This document shows positions 41,442-51,087 of a stretch of DNA of 64,000 nt, piece by piece. Under the pieces are notes generated by a model. The model saw nothing but the letters and a program-made list of their open reading frames with translations, made no database searches and was not told the DNA's origin. The stretch spans positions 1-64,000 of the forward strand of contig JAFWKK010000028.1 in NCBI GenBank assembly GCA_017514235.1, written 5' to 3'. The DNA comes from Kiritimatiellia bacterium. GTDB taxonomy: Bacteria > Verrucomicrobiota > Kiritimatiellia > RFP12 > UBA1067. The position numbers were made by a program, and so were the translations under genes. Every line of letters begins with the position of its first letter. Position 1 is the first letter of the stretch.

Positions 41442-43682
41442 CTACAGGTCCGCGAATGGATTGCAGCTGAAGCCTGCGCCAGATGCAGGCGCGAACGACG
41501 TGCGCGGCCCGCTGCGCTTCCCGGGCGCGGCGCCGCCGCCGGGACTCGCGCCCATGCCGACCGTCGGCTTCGACTTCGCCGACAACGAGATGCGCTGGCG
41601 CGCGCGGTCCACGCCGATCACCGTTACCATGAGCCGGTCGCCAGCCTTCACGACGGACGCAGGATCGGAGACGAACCCGTCCGACAGCTCCGAGACATGA
41701 ACGAGCCCGTCCTGATGCACGCCGATGTCCACGAACGCGCCGAACGCAGTCACGTTGGTGACGACCCCCTCAAGCCGCATACCCTCGCGCACGTCCTCTA
41801 TCTTCGTCACGTCCTCGCGGAACTTCGGCGGCTCGAAAGTCTTGCGCGGATCGCGGCCCGGCTTGATCAGCTCGTCCACGATGTCCTTCAGCGTCGGCTC
41901 GCCCACGTCGTTGGAGATGTAGCGGCGAATGTCGATGCGTTTCGCCGCAAGCGAGTTCCCGACGAGATCGCCTACGCCAAGCCCGACGTCCGCCGCCATG
42001 CGCTCCACGAGCCCGTACCGCTCCGGGTGCACCGCCGATGCGTCGAGCGGATTCGACGCGCCCCTGATGCGCAGGAAGCCGGCGCACTGCTCGAACGCCT
42101 TCGGCCCAAGCCCCTTGACCTTCTTCAGCTGCTCGCGGCTGGAGAACTTGCCGTTGGCGTCGCGCCATTCCACAATCGCCTTCGCAAGCGCAGGGGTGAG
42201 TCCCGAAACCCTCTCGAGAAGCGGAGCGGACGCCGTGTTCAGCTCGACGCCGACCCCGTTAACGCAACTGACCACGACCTCGTCGAGCTTGCTGCCGAGA
42301 AGCGTCTGCTGCACGTCGTGCTGGTACTGCCCCACGCCTATCGCCTTCGGGTCGATCTTGACCAGCTCCGCCAAAGGATCCTGCAGGCGGCGTCCGATGG
42401 ATATCGCCCCACGCACGGTGAGGTCGAGGTCGGGGAACTCCTTGCGGGCGATCTCGGATGCCGAATAAACCGACGCGCCCGCCTCGCTCACGCTGACCAC
42501 GACTGGTATAGGGACCTCAGGGTGCTGGGCGTGCAGCTTCTTCAGCGTCTCGCGGACGAACGTCTCGGTCTCGCGTCCGGCCGTGCCGTTGCCGACCGCT
42601 ATCGCCTCGGCCTTGTACTTGTACACGATGAGCGCGATCGCCTTCTCGGCCTCCGCCGGCTTCTGCATCGGGAAAATCACCGTCTTGCCGAGATACTTGC
42701 CGGTGGAATCCATCATCGCGACCTTGCAGCCGGTGCGAATGCCGGGATCGATGGCGAGAACCGCCTTCTCTCCGAGCGGCGGAGCGAGCAGCAGGTGGCG
42801 CAGGTTTTCCGCGAACACCTCCACCGCCGCGCGGTCGGCAACCATCTTCTTCTCTACGGTGGCGTCGATTTCGCAGCTCGGCGCAAGCAGGCGCTTGTAC
42901 GCGTCCTCGGCGGCAAGCCTGATCTGCTCTTCGGCGGCAGGAACGCCGCACCCCGGCGCGGCCTTGGCGACAAGCGACATCATCTGCCCGATCACCGGCT
43001 CCTTGTCGAGGACGAGCCGGACCCACAGGACCCCTTCCTTCTGTCCGCGGCGAATCGCCAGGTAGCGGTGCGAAGGAATCTTCGACAACGGCTCCTCGAA
43101 GTCGTAGTACTGCTCGAACTTGGTCGGCTCGGTCGGCTTGGGGCTTGCGACCTCGCTCCTGACGGATGACTTCGTGACGAACGCCTGGCGCACGCAGCCG
43201 CGAACGTCGGCCATGTCGGCTATGCGCTCGGCGATGATGTCGCGGGCGAACTGCAGGTCCTCGTCGGAGCCGGAGAACGCCGCACCGCTCCAAATGGAGT
43301 CGGCAAGCGGCTCGAAGCCCTTTTCCTTCGCAACCTGCGCGCGAGTGCGGCGCTTCGGCTTGTAGGGCTGGTAAAGGTCCTCGAGCGCGCTCTTCTGCCA
43401 GCAACCCTCGATCTTGGCGCGCAGGTCGTCCGTCAGCTTGCCCTGCTCGCCGATGGACTTCAGTATCGTCTCCTTGCGCTCCGCAAGCTCGGTATAATAG
43501 CCGAGGCGTTCCTGTATCTTGCCGATCTGCACCTCGTCGAGGTTGCCGTGCGCTTCCTTGCGGTAGCGCGCGATGAACGGAACCGTGCTCCCCTCCGACA
43601 GCAACCGGCTGACGGCTGCGGCCTGGCCCGCCCCTACGCCGGCCTCCGCGGCGATACGGGCTATGATGTCTGCGTTCTCCAT
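41442..43682 (-). CDS. tex: Transcription accessory protein Tex
   Basis: A 746-aa RNA-binding transcription factor of the Tex family. An N-terminal helical region is followed by a YqgF/RNase H-like domain (VLAIDPGIRTGCKVAMMD), helix-hairpin-helix motifs (LTPALAKAIVEWRDANG, RSREQLKKVKGLGPKAFEQCAGFLRI) and a C-terminal S1 domain (LEGVVTNVTAFGAFVDIGVHQDGLVHVSEL). Length and domain order are typical. ATG at 43682 lies 10 nt after TATAAT, giving a leader of only about 4 nt. Confidence 0.95.
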   Translation of the reverse strand: MENADIIARIAAEAGVGAGQAAAVSRLLSEGSTVPFIARYRKEAHGNLDEVQIGKIQERLGYYTELAERKETILKSIGEQGKLTDDLRAKIEGCWQKSALEDLYQPYKPKRRTRAQVAKEKGFEPLADSIWSGAAFSGSDEDLQFARDIIAERIADMADVRGCVRQAFVTKSSVRSEVASPKPTEPTKFEQYYDFEEPLSKIPSHRYLAIRRGQKEGVLWVRLVLDKEPVIGQMMSLVAKAAPGCGVPAAEEQIRLAAEDAYKRLLAPSCEIDATVEKKMVADRAAVEVFAENLRHLLLAPPLGEKAVLAIDPGIRTGCKVAMMDSTGKYLGKTVIFPMQKPAEAEKAIALIVYKYKAEAIAVGNGTAGRETETFVRETLKKLHAQHPEVPIPVVVSVSEAGASVYSASEIARKEFPDLDLTVRGAISIGRRLQDPLAELVKIDPKAIGVGQYQHDVQQTLLGSKLDEVVVSCVNGVGVELNTASAPLLERVSGLTPALAKAIVEWRDANGKFSSREQLKKVKGLGPKAFEQCAGFLRIRGASNPLDASAVHPERYGLVERMAADVGLGVGDLVGNSLAAKRIDIRRYISNDVGEPTLKDIVDELIKPGRDPRKTFEPPKFREDVTKIEDVREGMRLEGVVTNVTAFGAFVDIGVHQDGLVHVSELSDGFVSDPASVVKAGDRLMVTVIGVDRARQRISLSAKSKPTVGMGASPGGGAAPGKRSGPRTSFAPASGAGFSCNPFADL

Positions 43683-43692
43683 AGGAGCGCGT

Positions 43693-43701
43693 ATTATACC
43701 A
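43693..43701 (-). promoter_or_regulatory. Near-leaderless promoter TGGTATAAT
   Basis: Box followed by 10 nt (ACGCGCTCCT) and the tex ATG. Confidence 0.75.
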
Positions 43702-43713
43702 CAGGAAGGCGCG

Positions 43714-46374
43714 TCAGGCTTGCGACCTGCGCGTCATGACCGTGCGCTTGAGCTCCTCCAGCGTGTACGGCTTGGCGAGGAATGCGTCATACGCATGGTC
43801 GCGGAACATCTCTCGAATCTCATCCTCAGAGGAGCCGGACGACACGATCACGGGGACCTGCGGCACGCCTATGCGGAAGGCCCGCAGCAACCGCACGGTG
43901 TCGATTCCGCCCAGGTGCGCGTCGAGTATGATCGCCCTCAGCTGCGTTGCGTGGCGGCGCACCACGGCCAGGGCCTCGTGCCTGTCGTGCGCCGTGCGCG
44001 GACAGAGCTTCAGCGCCTTCAGCAGTATGGCAGTCGTCTTCAATATGGCCTCGTCGTTGTCTACGACAAGCACGTCGCCTGAAAGGCCTTCCGATGCGAC
44101 TTCCGCTGCCGGACTGCATTTATGCGAATCGTTCTCCGGCAGAGTCGACGCAGGCAGGAAAATCTGGAACGTCGTGCCTTCGTCCAGGCGGCTCTGCACG
44201 CGTATGCCGCCGCCGTGCGCCTCGACGATGGTCCGCACGGTGGCAAGCCCGAGTCCGCGCCCCATGGCCTTCGACGACACGTACGGGTCGAAGATGCGCT
44301 TGAGCAGATCGGGCGAGATGCCGGGGCCATCGTCCTTGATGCAGAACAGCACGCCGGGACCGTCGCCGAGCGGGTGCTCGGAGACGAAGTCGGAGGCATC
44401 GTCCCGCGTCATCTCGAACGGCACGGCCCTCAGGTCGATGTGGCCGGGGCTCGTGCCGATGGCCTCGCCCGCGTTCTTGATTATGTTGAAGAACACCTTC
44501 CAGAACTGGTTCGGGTCTACGTCTACGTCCGGCACGGCAGCGTCAGCCCCCATCGTCAGCACGATGTTCGCCCCGACCAGGCGCGAGGCGAGCTGGCGGA
44601 CGTCCTCGACGACCAGCCCCGGGTGCGCCCTCATCAGCGTCATGCGGTTCTCGCCGGCGAACGCCGTCAGCTCGCGCATCATCGCCGCGCCGCGTCGCAC
44701 CGCGTCGCGGATGACGCTCGGGGCGAGGCCGGGCGACGCGCCGACGCCGTACGCTTCCGCGGCCTGCAGCACTACGGAGAGGACATTGTTCATGTCGTGG
44801 GCGATGCCGGCGGCAAGGGCGGTCAGCGACTCGCGCTTCGAGCTGTCGAGGGCGCGCTTCTCCGCTTCAAGGCGCAGCTTGTGCTCCGCGACCTCGGCGG
44901 AAACGTCACGGATTATCGCCATCACGAACAGCTCATCCATCTTCGTAATGCGCAGTTCGAAGTGCCGCGTCGGCACGGAGCGCGGCACTCCTGCAGGACG
45001 CTGCACCTTCAGCCTGACCTGCCCGACGCCGCCGGTGGCGACGGTGTCCGAAAGCACCTTGGCGAAACGCGCGGTCTCCGGCCCGCCGAACACGGCGGCG
45101 TCCGGCGGCTCCCCGGTGCGGAAGCCCGGCAGCGCCCCGACGCCCTCAGCCTCCTTGGACATGGTCACAAGCCGCCCCTGCGCGTCGAATACGGCGACAG
45201 CGTCGGGCAGGCCGTCGATCAGCGCCTTGTGCCGCCTTTCGATCTGGGCGATTGCGACTGACTTGGCCGAAACCGTCTCCAGCATGCGGTTCACCGAGCT
45301 TGCGAGCACCGCGAACTCGTCCTTGCCGCTCCACTCCAGGTGGGGACAGTCGTCGGCCTGGTGGCGCTCGCCCAGCTCACGCACCGCTTGCGTCATGCGT
45401 GTCAGCGGGTTCAGCAGCAGCCGGCCCTGTATCCAGAATATCGGGAGAACGACAAGTATGCCGGCTAGGGCGACGAAGAACGTAAGCCGGCTGATGGCAA
45501 GCGTCGTCACCGTGTCCAGCGTCTTAGGCAGCGACACGGCTATCATGGAAACGGCGTTGCCCGCGATGTCCCGCACGGCGAAGACGGCCTCGAACGGCGA
45601 GGCTCCGAGATCCCAGAAGCCGCCGGAACAGAAGTCGGCCGCTTCCGAGAACAGGGGCGAGAATCCGTAGCCGTTGCGTTCGCCGGCGCGGGTCTTGGCG
45701 TTCGGCGACACGTCGACCTGCCTGTTGGTGACGCGGATCGCCATTCCGGAGCGGTTGTCGTTCATCGACCGGGCGAACTCGCCGGCGTCGAACGGGACGC
45801 CTACCGCCAGGAAGCCGTCGCCGAAGCGGCGGAGCGTCACGTAGTGCTGCTGGCCGGCGAGGCGGAGAAGCCCCACCGGCGCGGAGGCTCCTCCCTGTCC
45901 GGCCGCGATGCTCCTGCACCAGGCGACCAACGTCTCGCGATAGACAGCAAGCTGTTCGGGGGCTATCTCCGTCACCACGCCCTGCACGTTGCGGTAGAAG
46001 CCCGAGCCAGGCTCGCCCGCGCTCGAAAGCTCCACGGCCAGGGAAAGGACGCCGCCCGGCGCAACAAGCTCGCGCGGCGACATGCCGCCGGGGACAGTCT
46101 CCACATCGCGTACCTGAGCCATAATCAGGCTGCGGGCGCGTTCGGCGTCGCGGTATGCTATTCGGGCCATGTCGCTGCCGAGTTCCTTAACCTGTGCCTC
46201 GGTGTCCCGCACGAGACGCACCAGCACCATGCGTCCGCCGGCGTAGAAAAGCGCCAGCAGCACAAGCAGAAAGACCGCCGTCGAAAGCGAATAGCGCGTG
46301 CGAATGGAATGGACGGCGCGTGAAAACGCGCTCTGCCGCGAAATGTCCGTTAAACTGCCGTCTGATGACTTCAT
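43714..46374 (-). CDS. Hybrid sensor histidine kinase/response regulator
   Basis: An 886-aa membrane-bound hybrid kinase. One membrane helix near residues 32-52 and another near 290-312 enclose a periplasmic sensor domain of CHASE4-like type. A HAMP linker (RLLLNPLTRMTQAVRELGERH), a PAS domain (IDGLPDAVAVFDAQGRLVTM), the phosphoacceptor helix with GIAHDMNNVLSVV, an ATPase domain (FFNIIKNAGEAI, DDGPGISPDLLKRIFDPY) and a C-terminal receiver with ILDAHLGG and KPY follow. The signal is unknown. Its own leaderless promoter overlaps the end of the upstream kinase gene. Confidence 0.92.
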   Translation of the reverse strand: MKSSDGSLTDISRQSAFSRAVHSIRTRYSLSTAVFLLVLLALFYAGGRMVLVRLVRDTEAQVKELGSDMARIAYRDAERARSLIMAQVRDVETVPGGMSPRELVAPGGVLSLAVELSSAGEPGSGFYRNVQGVVTEIAPEQLAVYRETLVAWCRSIAAGQGGASAPVGLLRLAGQQHYVTLRRFGDGFLAVGVPFDAGEFARSMNDNRSGMAIRVTNRQVDVSPNAKTRAGERNGYGFSPLFSEAADFCSGGFWDLGASPFEAVFAVRDIAGNAVSMIAVSLPKTLDTVTTLAISRLTFFVALAGILVVLPIFWIQGRLLLNPLTRMTQAVRELGERHQADDCPHLEWSGKDEFAVLASSVNRMLETVSAKSVAIAQIERRHKALIDGLPDAVAVFDAQGRLVTMSKEAEGVGALPGFRTGEPPDAAVFGGPETARFAKVLSDTVATGGVGQVRLKVQRPAGVPRSVPTRHFELRITKMDELFVMAIIRDVSAEVAEHKLRLEAEKRALDSSKRESLTALAAGIAHDMNNVLSVVLQAAEAYGVGASPGLAPSVIRDAVRRGAAMMRELTAFAGENRMTLMRAHPGLVVEDVRQLASRLVGANIVLTMGADAAVPDVDVDPNQFWKVFFNIIKNAGEAIGTSPGHIDLRAVPFEMTRDDASDFVSEHPLGDGPGVLFCIKDDGPGISPDLLKRIFDPYVSSKAMGRGLGLATVRTIVEAHGGGIRVQSRLDEGTTFQIFLPASTLPENDSHKCSPAAEVASEGLSGDVLVVDNDEAILKTTAILLKALKLCPRTAHDRHEALAVVRRHATQLRAIILDAHLGGIDTVRLLRAFRIGVPQVPVIVSSGSSEDEIREMFRDHAYDAFLAKPYTLEELKRTVMTRRSQA

Positions 46375-46380
46375 GCTCGT

Positions 46381-46389
46381 ATTATATCA
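46381..46389 (-). promoter_or_regulatory. Leaderless-type promoter embedded in a stop codon
   Basis: TGATATAAT overlaps the last codons of the upstream kinase gene: codons GAT GTG ATA TAA supply the box, with the TAA stop inside TATAAT. Six nucleotides (ACGAGC) separate it from ATG at 46374. Confidence 0.75.
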
Positions 46390-47557
46390 CATCGCCTTTG
46401 CGTCGGCGCACGGGCAGCGACAGGGCAAAGCGGCAGCCGTGCGGCTTCGCCGCCGACAGCGAAACGTCTCCGCCGTGCAGCCGCGCGATGCGGCGTACTA
46501 TCGCAAGGCCGAGCCCTGCCCCGCCCGTCTCCGCCGCGCGCGCCGGGTCCACGCGGTGGAAACGCTCGAACACGCGCGCGGCCTCGGACGGCGGAATGCC
46601 GATGCCGTGGTCTTCCACGACGATCAGCACCTCGTCTCCAGACCGTTCCAGCGAGACCGATATCTCCTTAGAGCCGGAATGCCGGACGGCGTTGGCGAGC
46701 AGGTTCGACAGGGCCTGCGAAACCAGCTGCGCGTCGCACGCGAGGACGCATGGCGCGTCAGCAGAGCAGACGCACGGATAGCGCGACGCGACGTCCCGCA
46801 CAAGGTCAGCCAGGTCTGTGTCCGCCAAATTGAGCACATCCCCTTCGCGCTCCAGCCGCGCCAGGTCAAGGATCGACTGCACGAGGCCGTTGAGCCTCGT
46901 CGCCTCCTTCCTGATCAGCGGCACGAGCGGCGACTCGCCATCCAGCATGTCCGTGGCCCCGAGGATGCCGGCCAGCGGCGTCCTTATCTCATGCGACACG
47001 TCGGCGATGAACTCCCGGCGGAACCTCTCCAGATTCGCCAGCTCGCGAATCCGCACGCGCTGCCGGTAGAGCACGAAGAACACGGCTGTGAGCGACAGCA
47101 TCCCTGCAAGCCCTGCGGCGGCGACCGCAGCAAGCGCCCCCAGGAAAGGCAACGCCATCACCCGCACCGGACGCCCGACGCCGACCTGGAAGTCCCCTGC
47201 CGAGGCCACTCCCCACTGGCACGGCAGGTCGGACGGATACGGCTCGCCGAGCGTATCGTAGAACCCCTGACGCGAATCGTCCTCGGAAACGTAGAAGTTC
47301 TCGCCGGCGACTATCCTAAGTCTGAGCTTTTCGCCCTTCAGCCTGGCGGCGATCGCCTCTATCCTCTTGAAGTCCAGCGTCCTCAGCGGCTCTGACAGGA
47401 CTGCCGCCGCCATTTCGGCGCGGGACATAAGATCGTTCCCCGACCATTCGAGCGCCCGCTTGTAGTACTGGCAGAGTGCGGCGACGAACACTGCAAGCGC
47501 GGCGGCGAACACGAACGCAGCAGCCGCAGGCGCGATCCACTCCCTATTCCGAGACAC
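46382..47557 (-). CDS. Sensor histidine kinase (PhoR-like)
   Basis: A 391-aa kinase with two membrane helices (about residues 10-30 and 130-155) around a periplasmic domain of about 100 residues, a phosphoacceptor site DVSHEIRTPLAGI, and the ATPase motifs NLLANAVRHSG, DHGIGIPPSEAARVFERFH and GGAGLGLAIVRRIARLHGG. GTG at 47557 overlaps the response regulator gene by 14 bp, so the two form one two-component system. No HAMP domain is evident. Confidence 0.92.
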   Translation of the reverse strand: MSRNREWIAPAAAAFVFAAALAVFVAALCQYYKRALEWSGNDLMSRAEMAAAVLSEPLRTLDFKRIEAIAARLKGEKLRLRIVAGENFYVSEDDSRQGFYDTLGEPYPSDLPCQWGVASAGDFQVGVGRPVRVMALPFLGALAAVAAAGLAGMLSLTAVFFVLYRQRVRIRELANLERFRREFIADVSHEIRTPLAGILGATDMLDGESPLVPLIRKEATRLNGLVQSILDLARLEREGDVLNLADTDLADLVRDVASRYPCVCSADAPCVLACDAQLVSQALSNLLANAVRHSGSKEISVSLERSGDEVLIVVEDHGIGIPPSEAARVFERFHRVDPARAAETGGAGLGLAIVRRIARLHGGDVSLSAAKPHGCRFALSLPVRRRKGDVI

Positions 47558-48188
47558 GGTACCCGATTCCCCTGACCGTCTCGATGTGGTCGCCCCAGCG
47601 CCCGAGCTTCCGGCGCAGGCTGGCGACCTGCACGTCTATCGTGCGCTCGTCGGCCGGTCGCGCGAAGACGCGTCCGCGGTGGGCGACGAGACGCACGAGC
47701 AGCTTGAACTCGCCGGGGGTCAGGTCGAGCGGCTTGCCGCGAAGCGTGGCAACGACATTCGTCTCGTCAATCCTCAACCCGTCGAAGTCCACGCCCTCGG
47801 TTACCGGCAGGCCGCGTCGCAGCACCGCGCGCACCCGTGCGAGCAGCACGAGGCGGTCGAAGGGCTTGGTGACGTAGTCGTCGGCCCCGCACGCGAGGCC
47901 GCGGACGATGTCCTCGTTCTGCGTCCGCGCCGTCAGCATGATGATGCGCGTGGCGGCAAGCTCAGGCGTCTCGCGAATGCGTGTGGCGACCGTGAAGCCG
48001 TCGAGGCCCGGCAGCATAAGGTCGAGCAACACGAGGTCGGGACGCATCCGCCGCGCTTCCGACAGTCCCTCGTCTCCGCGAGCGACAGACTTGAGGTCCT
48101 TGAACCCCGCACCGAGGAGCGCCATCTCGAGAATCGTGCGGATCGTCGAGTCGTCCTCCACGATGAGGATCTTGGCCAGCTCGTCCAT
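47544..48188 (-). CDS. Response regulator, OmpR/PhoB family
   Basis: A 214-aa response regulator. The receiver has the acidic pocket EDD (11-13), phosphoacceptor Asp56 in LLDLMLPG and Lys in YVTKPFD; the C-terminal winged helix ends with HIETVRGIGYRVSE. The start at 48188 overlaps the M20 peptidase stop by one base (TGATG). It pairs with the kinase encoded next. Confidence 0.93.
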   Translation of the reverse strand: MDELAKILIVEDDSTIRTILEMALLGAGFKDLKSVARGDEGLSEARRMRPDLVLLDLMLPGLDGFTVATRIRETPELAATRIIMLTARTQNEDIVRGLACGADDYVTKPFDRLVLLARVRAVLRRGLPVTEGVDFDGLRIDETNVVATLRGKPLDLTPGEFKLLVRLVAHRGRVFARPADERTIDVQVASLRRKLGRWGDHIETVRGIGYRVSE

Positions 48189-49564
48189 CAGCAGCCTCCA
48201 AGCGCCGGGAGAATGCGCATCGCCCATTCCTTGGCACGGAGGAACTGTCGCACCGAATAGCTCTCGTTCGGCGCGTGTATGCGGTCCTCGGCCTGTCCCC
48301 AGCCGACGAGCAGCGGCGCCGCGCCGGACGCCGAGCGCAGAGCAGAGACGACGGGAATGGACGCACCGTCCCACTGGAACACCGCGCCGCGCGGATCCAT
48401 CTCGCAGAGCAGGTCCTGCGCGAGGCGGAAAAGCGGGGATGTGAGCGGCAGCCTGAAGCCCGCAGCGGCGCCCGTAAACTCGGAGAAGTCGATGCGCATG
48501 CCCTTCGGGCAGCGATCGGTCAGGTGACGCTTCACGGCCTCGTAGGAGAGGCGCGGGCTCTGCCCGGGCACGAGCCGAGTGGAGAGCTTCGCGATGGCCT
48601 CGCAGGGGATGACCGTCTTGGAGCCTGGGCCGCCGTAGCCAGAGTGGATTCCATTGATCTCGATCGTAGGGTCGAACCCGTTGCGCTGCACTATGGAGCG
48701 CCCGGCCTGGCCGCCGCAAGGCTCGGTACCGATGTCGCTGGCGAACGCCTCCTCGCCGGGCATGCCGTCCGCCGCCGCGCGGAGTTCGTCATCCGTAGGC
48801 GGCTCGATGCCGTCGCAGAATCCGTCGACGGCGATGGACCCGTCGGCGCCGTGCAGGCTCGCCATCAGCTCGGCCATTCCCTGCGCGGCGTTAGGCGCGA
48901 TGCCGCCGTATTCGCCACTGTGGAGGTCGCGCGCGGCGGCCGACAGGCGCACCGTGAAGTGATTGACGCCGCGAAGCCCGGCCACGATCGCCGGACGAAG
49001 GTCCGCCGCCGCCGAAGTGTCGCAGACGAGCAGCGTGTCCGCCGCGACGCGCTTCCTGAACGCACGGTCCTCCAGCAGTGCGGACAGACCGACGGAGCCG
49101 CTTTCCTCCTGGCCCTCCAGGACGATCCGCACCGTCAGGCCGGCGTTCCTGCGCCCCGTCGCGCCCATCCATTCGCGCAGCCCGCAGAGGAAGGCGAAGA
49201 ACTGGCCCTTGTCATCCTGTGCGCCACGCGCGAAGACGCGGTCGTCGCGCACCGTCGGCACGAACGGGTCGCTCTGCCACTGGTCGAGCGGGTCCGGAGG
49301 CTGCACGTCGTAGTGCCCGTACAAGAGTACGGACGGCGCGCCTTCGCCGCCGTTCAGCTCCGCCACCACGACCGGCGGTGCGAAGCCCGCGGTCTCCAGC
49401 GAGACCTCAGCCCCGATCCGAACGAGCCATTCCTTCAACCACGTCGCGCATTGGACGCAGTCCCTGAGGCGCGTCGGATCCGCTCCGACCGACGGGAACC
49501 CGAGCAGCTCGAAGTATTCTTTCGAGTCGTTTGATTTCAGCCATTCGCCGATCTCTTCTTTCAT
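48188..49564 (-). CDS. M20 family metallopeptidase (dipeptidase-like)
   Basis: A 458-aa cytoplasmic metallopeptidase of the M20/ArgE/DapE type. The metal ligands and catalytic residues are visible in LLYGHYDVQPPDP, ARGAQDDKGQ and GQEESGS, with a dimerisation lid domain in the middle. Peptides or N-acylated amino acids are likely substrates. It starts 15 bp after lysS and overlaps the regulator gene. Confidence 0.9.
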   Translation of the reverse strand: MKEEIGEWLKSNDSKEYFELLGFPSVGADPTRLRDCVQCATWLKEWLVRIGAEVSLETAGFAPPVVVAELNGGEGAPSVLLYGHYDVQPPDPLDQWQSDPFVPTVRDDRVFARGAQDDKGQFFAFLCGLREWMGATGRRNAGLTVRIVLEGQEESGSVGLSALLEDRAFRKRVAADTLLVCDTSAAADLRPAIVAGLRGVNHFTVRLSAAARDLHSGEYGGIAPNAAQGMAELMASLHGADGSIAVDGFCDGIEPPTDDELRAAADGMPGEEAFASDIGTEPCGGQAGRSIVQRNGFDPTIEINGIHSGYGGPGSKTVIPCEAIAKLSTRLVPGQSPRLSYEAVKRHLTDRCPKGMRIDFSEFTGAAAGFRLPLTSPLFRLAQDLLCEMDPRGAVFQWDGASIPVVSALRSASGAAPLLVGWGQAEDRIHAPNESYSVRQFLRAKEWAMRILPALGGC

Positions 49565-49579
49565 AATCGCCGTCCGCCA

Positions 49580-51034
49580 TCACGCCTTCTTCATCTGAGG
49601 GAAAAGGACCACGTCGCGTATGGAGTCGCAGCCTGTAAGGAACATGACGAGACGGTCGACGCCGAAGCCGAGGCCGCCCGTCGGAGGCATTCCGCACTCG
49701 AGTGCGCGTATGAAGTCCTCGTCGATCTTCTCGGTGTCCTCGCCGGCCTGGTTCTCAAGCGCAATGCGCTGCTCGATCGGATCGTTCTGCTCGGTATAGC
49801 CGGGGCAGAGCTCTCGCCCGGCGACGACGAACTCGAACACGTCCACAAGCGAGGGGTCGTCCTTGCACGCCTTTGCGAGCGGCACGAACGCATGGGGAAT
49901 TCGCGTGACGAAAGTCGGCTGCACGAGGTTGCGCTCGATGAGCTTGTCGTAGACCTCGTGCGTCAGCATCAGCTCAGTCGTGACGCCGTCCAGCTCCAGG
50001 TTGGTGTCGGTCTCGCGTCCCTTCGCCTTAGCCTTGGCGAGCTGGGTGCCGAAGTCAAGGTCGAACCAGTCGTCGCCCATCAGCTCCTTCACGAGATCCC
50101 TGTAGGCGACGCGGCGGTAAGGCGGGTTGAAGTCGATGACCGTCTTCGACTCGCCGTACTCTATCTGGCGCGTGCCGATCACGGTGTCGCAAAGGTGCGG
50201 AAGGAGCCCCTCCATGATCGCCTCCATCGACGTGCGGTCGCCGTAAGCCTCGTACACCTCGCAGACGGTGAACTCCGGGTTGTGGGTGCGGTCGATGCCC
50301 TCGTTGCGGAAGTCCTTGCCAAGCTCGAACACCTTGTTCATGCCGCCGACGAGAAGGCGCTTGAGGTATAGCTCCGGGGCGATGCGCATCACGCAGTCCT
50401 TGTCCAGCGCGTTGAAGTGCGACACGAAAGGCTTTGCAGCCGCGCCGCCGGCCTGGTCCTGGAGAATCGGGGTCTCGACTTCGACGAAGCCCTTGGACCA
50501 CAGGTACTTGCGTATCTCCATTATGAGTCGGCTTCGGACGAAGAACCGCGCCCTGCTCTCGTCGTTCGTCATCAGGTCGACGTAGCGGCGGCGGTAGCAT
50601 TCCTCCTGGTCGGCGAGGCCGTGGAACTTCTCCGGCGGCTGCTCCAGCGCCTTGGCGAGCATCGTCCACTCCTTGACGACGACGGACTTCTCGCCCTTCT
50701 GCGTGGTGAAGAGAACGCCCTCCGCGCCGATTATGTCGCCGAGGTTTAGCTGCTTGAAGCCGGCGAACATCGCGTCCGAAAGCTCGTCGCGCTTGAAGAT
50801 CAGCTGGAAGCGGTCCGTGCCGTCGTTCAGGGTGCAGAAGTTCATCTTGCCCATGCGCCGGATCATGAGAAGCCTGCCGGCGACGCGGACGCCCTTGCCC
50901 TCCTCGAAAGCCGCCCGCACGTCGCGAAGGTCGGTATGGTCGTACCTGCCGCCGAACGGCTCGAAGCCCAACTCCTTCAGCGCCGCCAGGCTTTGCAGGC
51001 GCTGCTCCCTGTATTCGTTCGTTTCCTGTGCCAT
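49580..51034 (-). CDS. lysS: Lysyl-tRNA synthetase, class II
   Basis: A 484-aa class II lysyl-tRNA synthetase. The N-terminal anticodon-binding OB domain holds GRLLMIRRMGKMNF; class II motif 2 is FRNEGIDRTHNPEFTVCEVYEAY and motif 3 is GLGFGVDRLVMFLTG. The ATG at 51034 is chosen because the promoter box lies only 10 nt upstream; a longer frame starting at 51070 would begin before the promoter. It heads the operon with the M20 peptidase and the two-component system. Confidence 0.95.
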   Translation of the reverse strand: MAQETNEYREQRLQSLAALKELGFEPFGGRYDHTDLRDVRAAFEEGKGVRVAGRLLMIRRMGKMNFCTLNDGTDRFQLIFKRDELSDAMFAGFKQLNLGDIIGAEGVLFTTQKGEKSVVVKEWTMLAKALEQPPEKFHGLADQEECYRRRYVDLMTNDESRARFFVRSRLIMEIRKYLWSKGFVEVETPILQDQAGGAAAKPFVSHFNALDKDCVMRIAPELYLKRLLVGGMNKVFELGKDFRNEGIDRTHNPEFTVCEVYEAYGDRTSMEAIMEGLLPHLCDTVIGTRQIEYGESKTVIDFNPPYRRVAYRDLVKELMGDDWFDLDFGTQLAKAKAKGRETDTNLELDGVTTELMLTHEVYDKLIERNLVQPTFVTRIPHAFVPLAKACKDDPSLVDVFEFVVAGRELCPGYTEQNDPIEQRIALENQAGEDTEKIDEDFIRALECGMPPTGGLGFGVDRLVMFLTGCDSIRDVVLFPQMKKA

Positions 51035-51044
51035 GACGGGCGGT

Positions 51045-51053
51045 ATTTTACCA
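51045..51053 (-). promoter_or_regulatory. Near-leaderless promoter TGGTAAAAT
   Basis: One-base variant of the extended -10 box, followed by 10 nt and the lysS ATG. Confidence 0.65.
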
Positions 51054-51087
51054 CAATGCCCGCCGCGCATTCAACCGCAAACCGTCT

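Noticed and set aside
51035-51070. Riboswitch or T-box leader before lysS
   Set aside because: The promoter box lies only 10 nt before the ATG, leaving no room for a leader.
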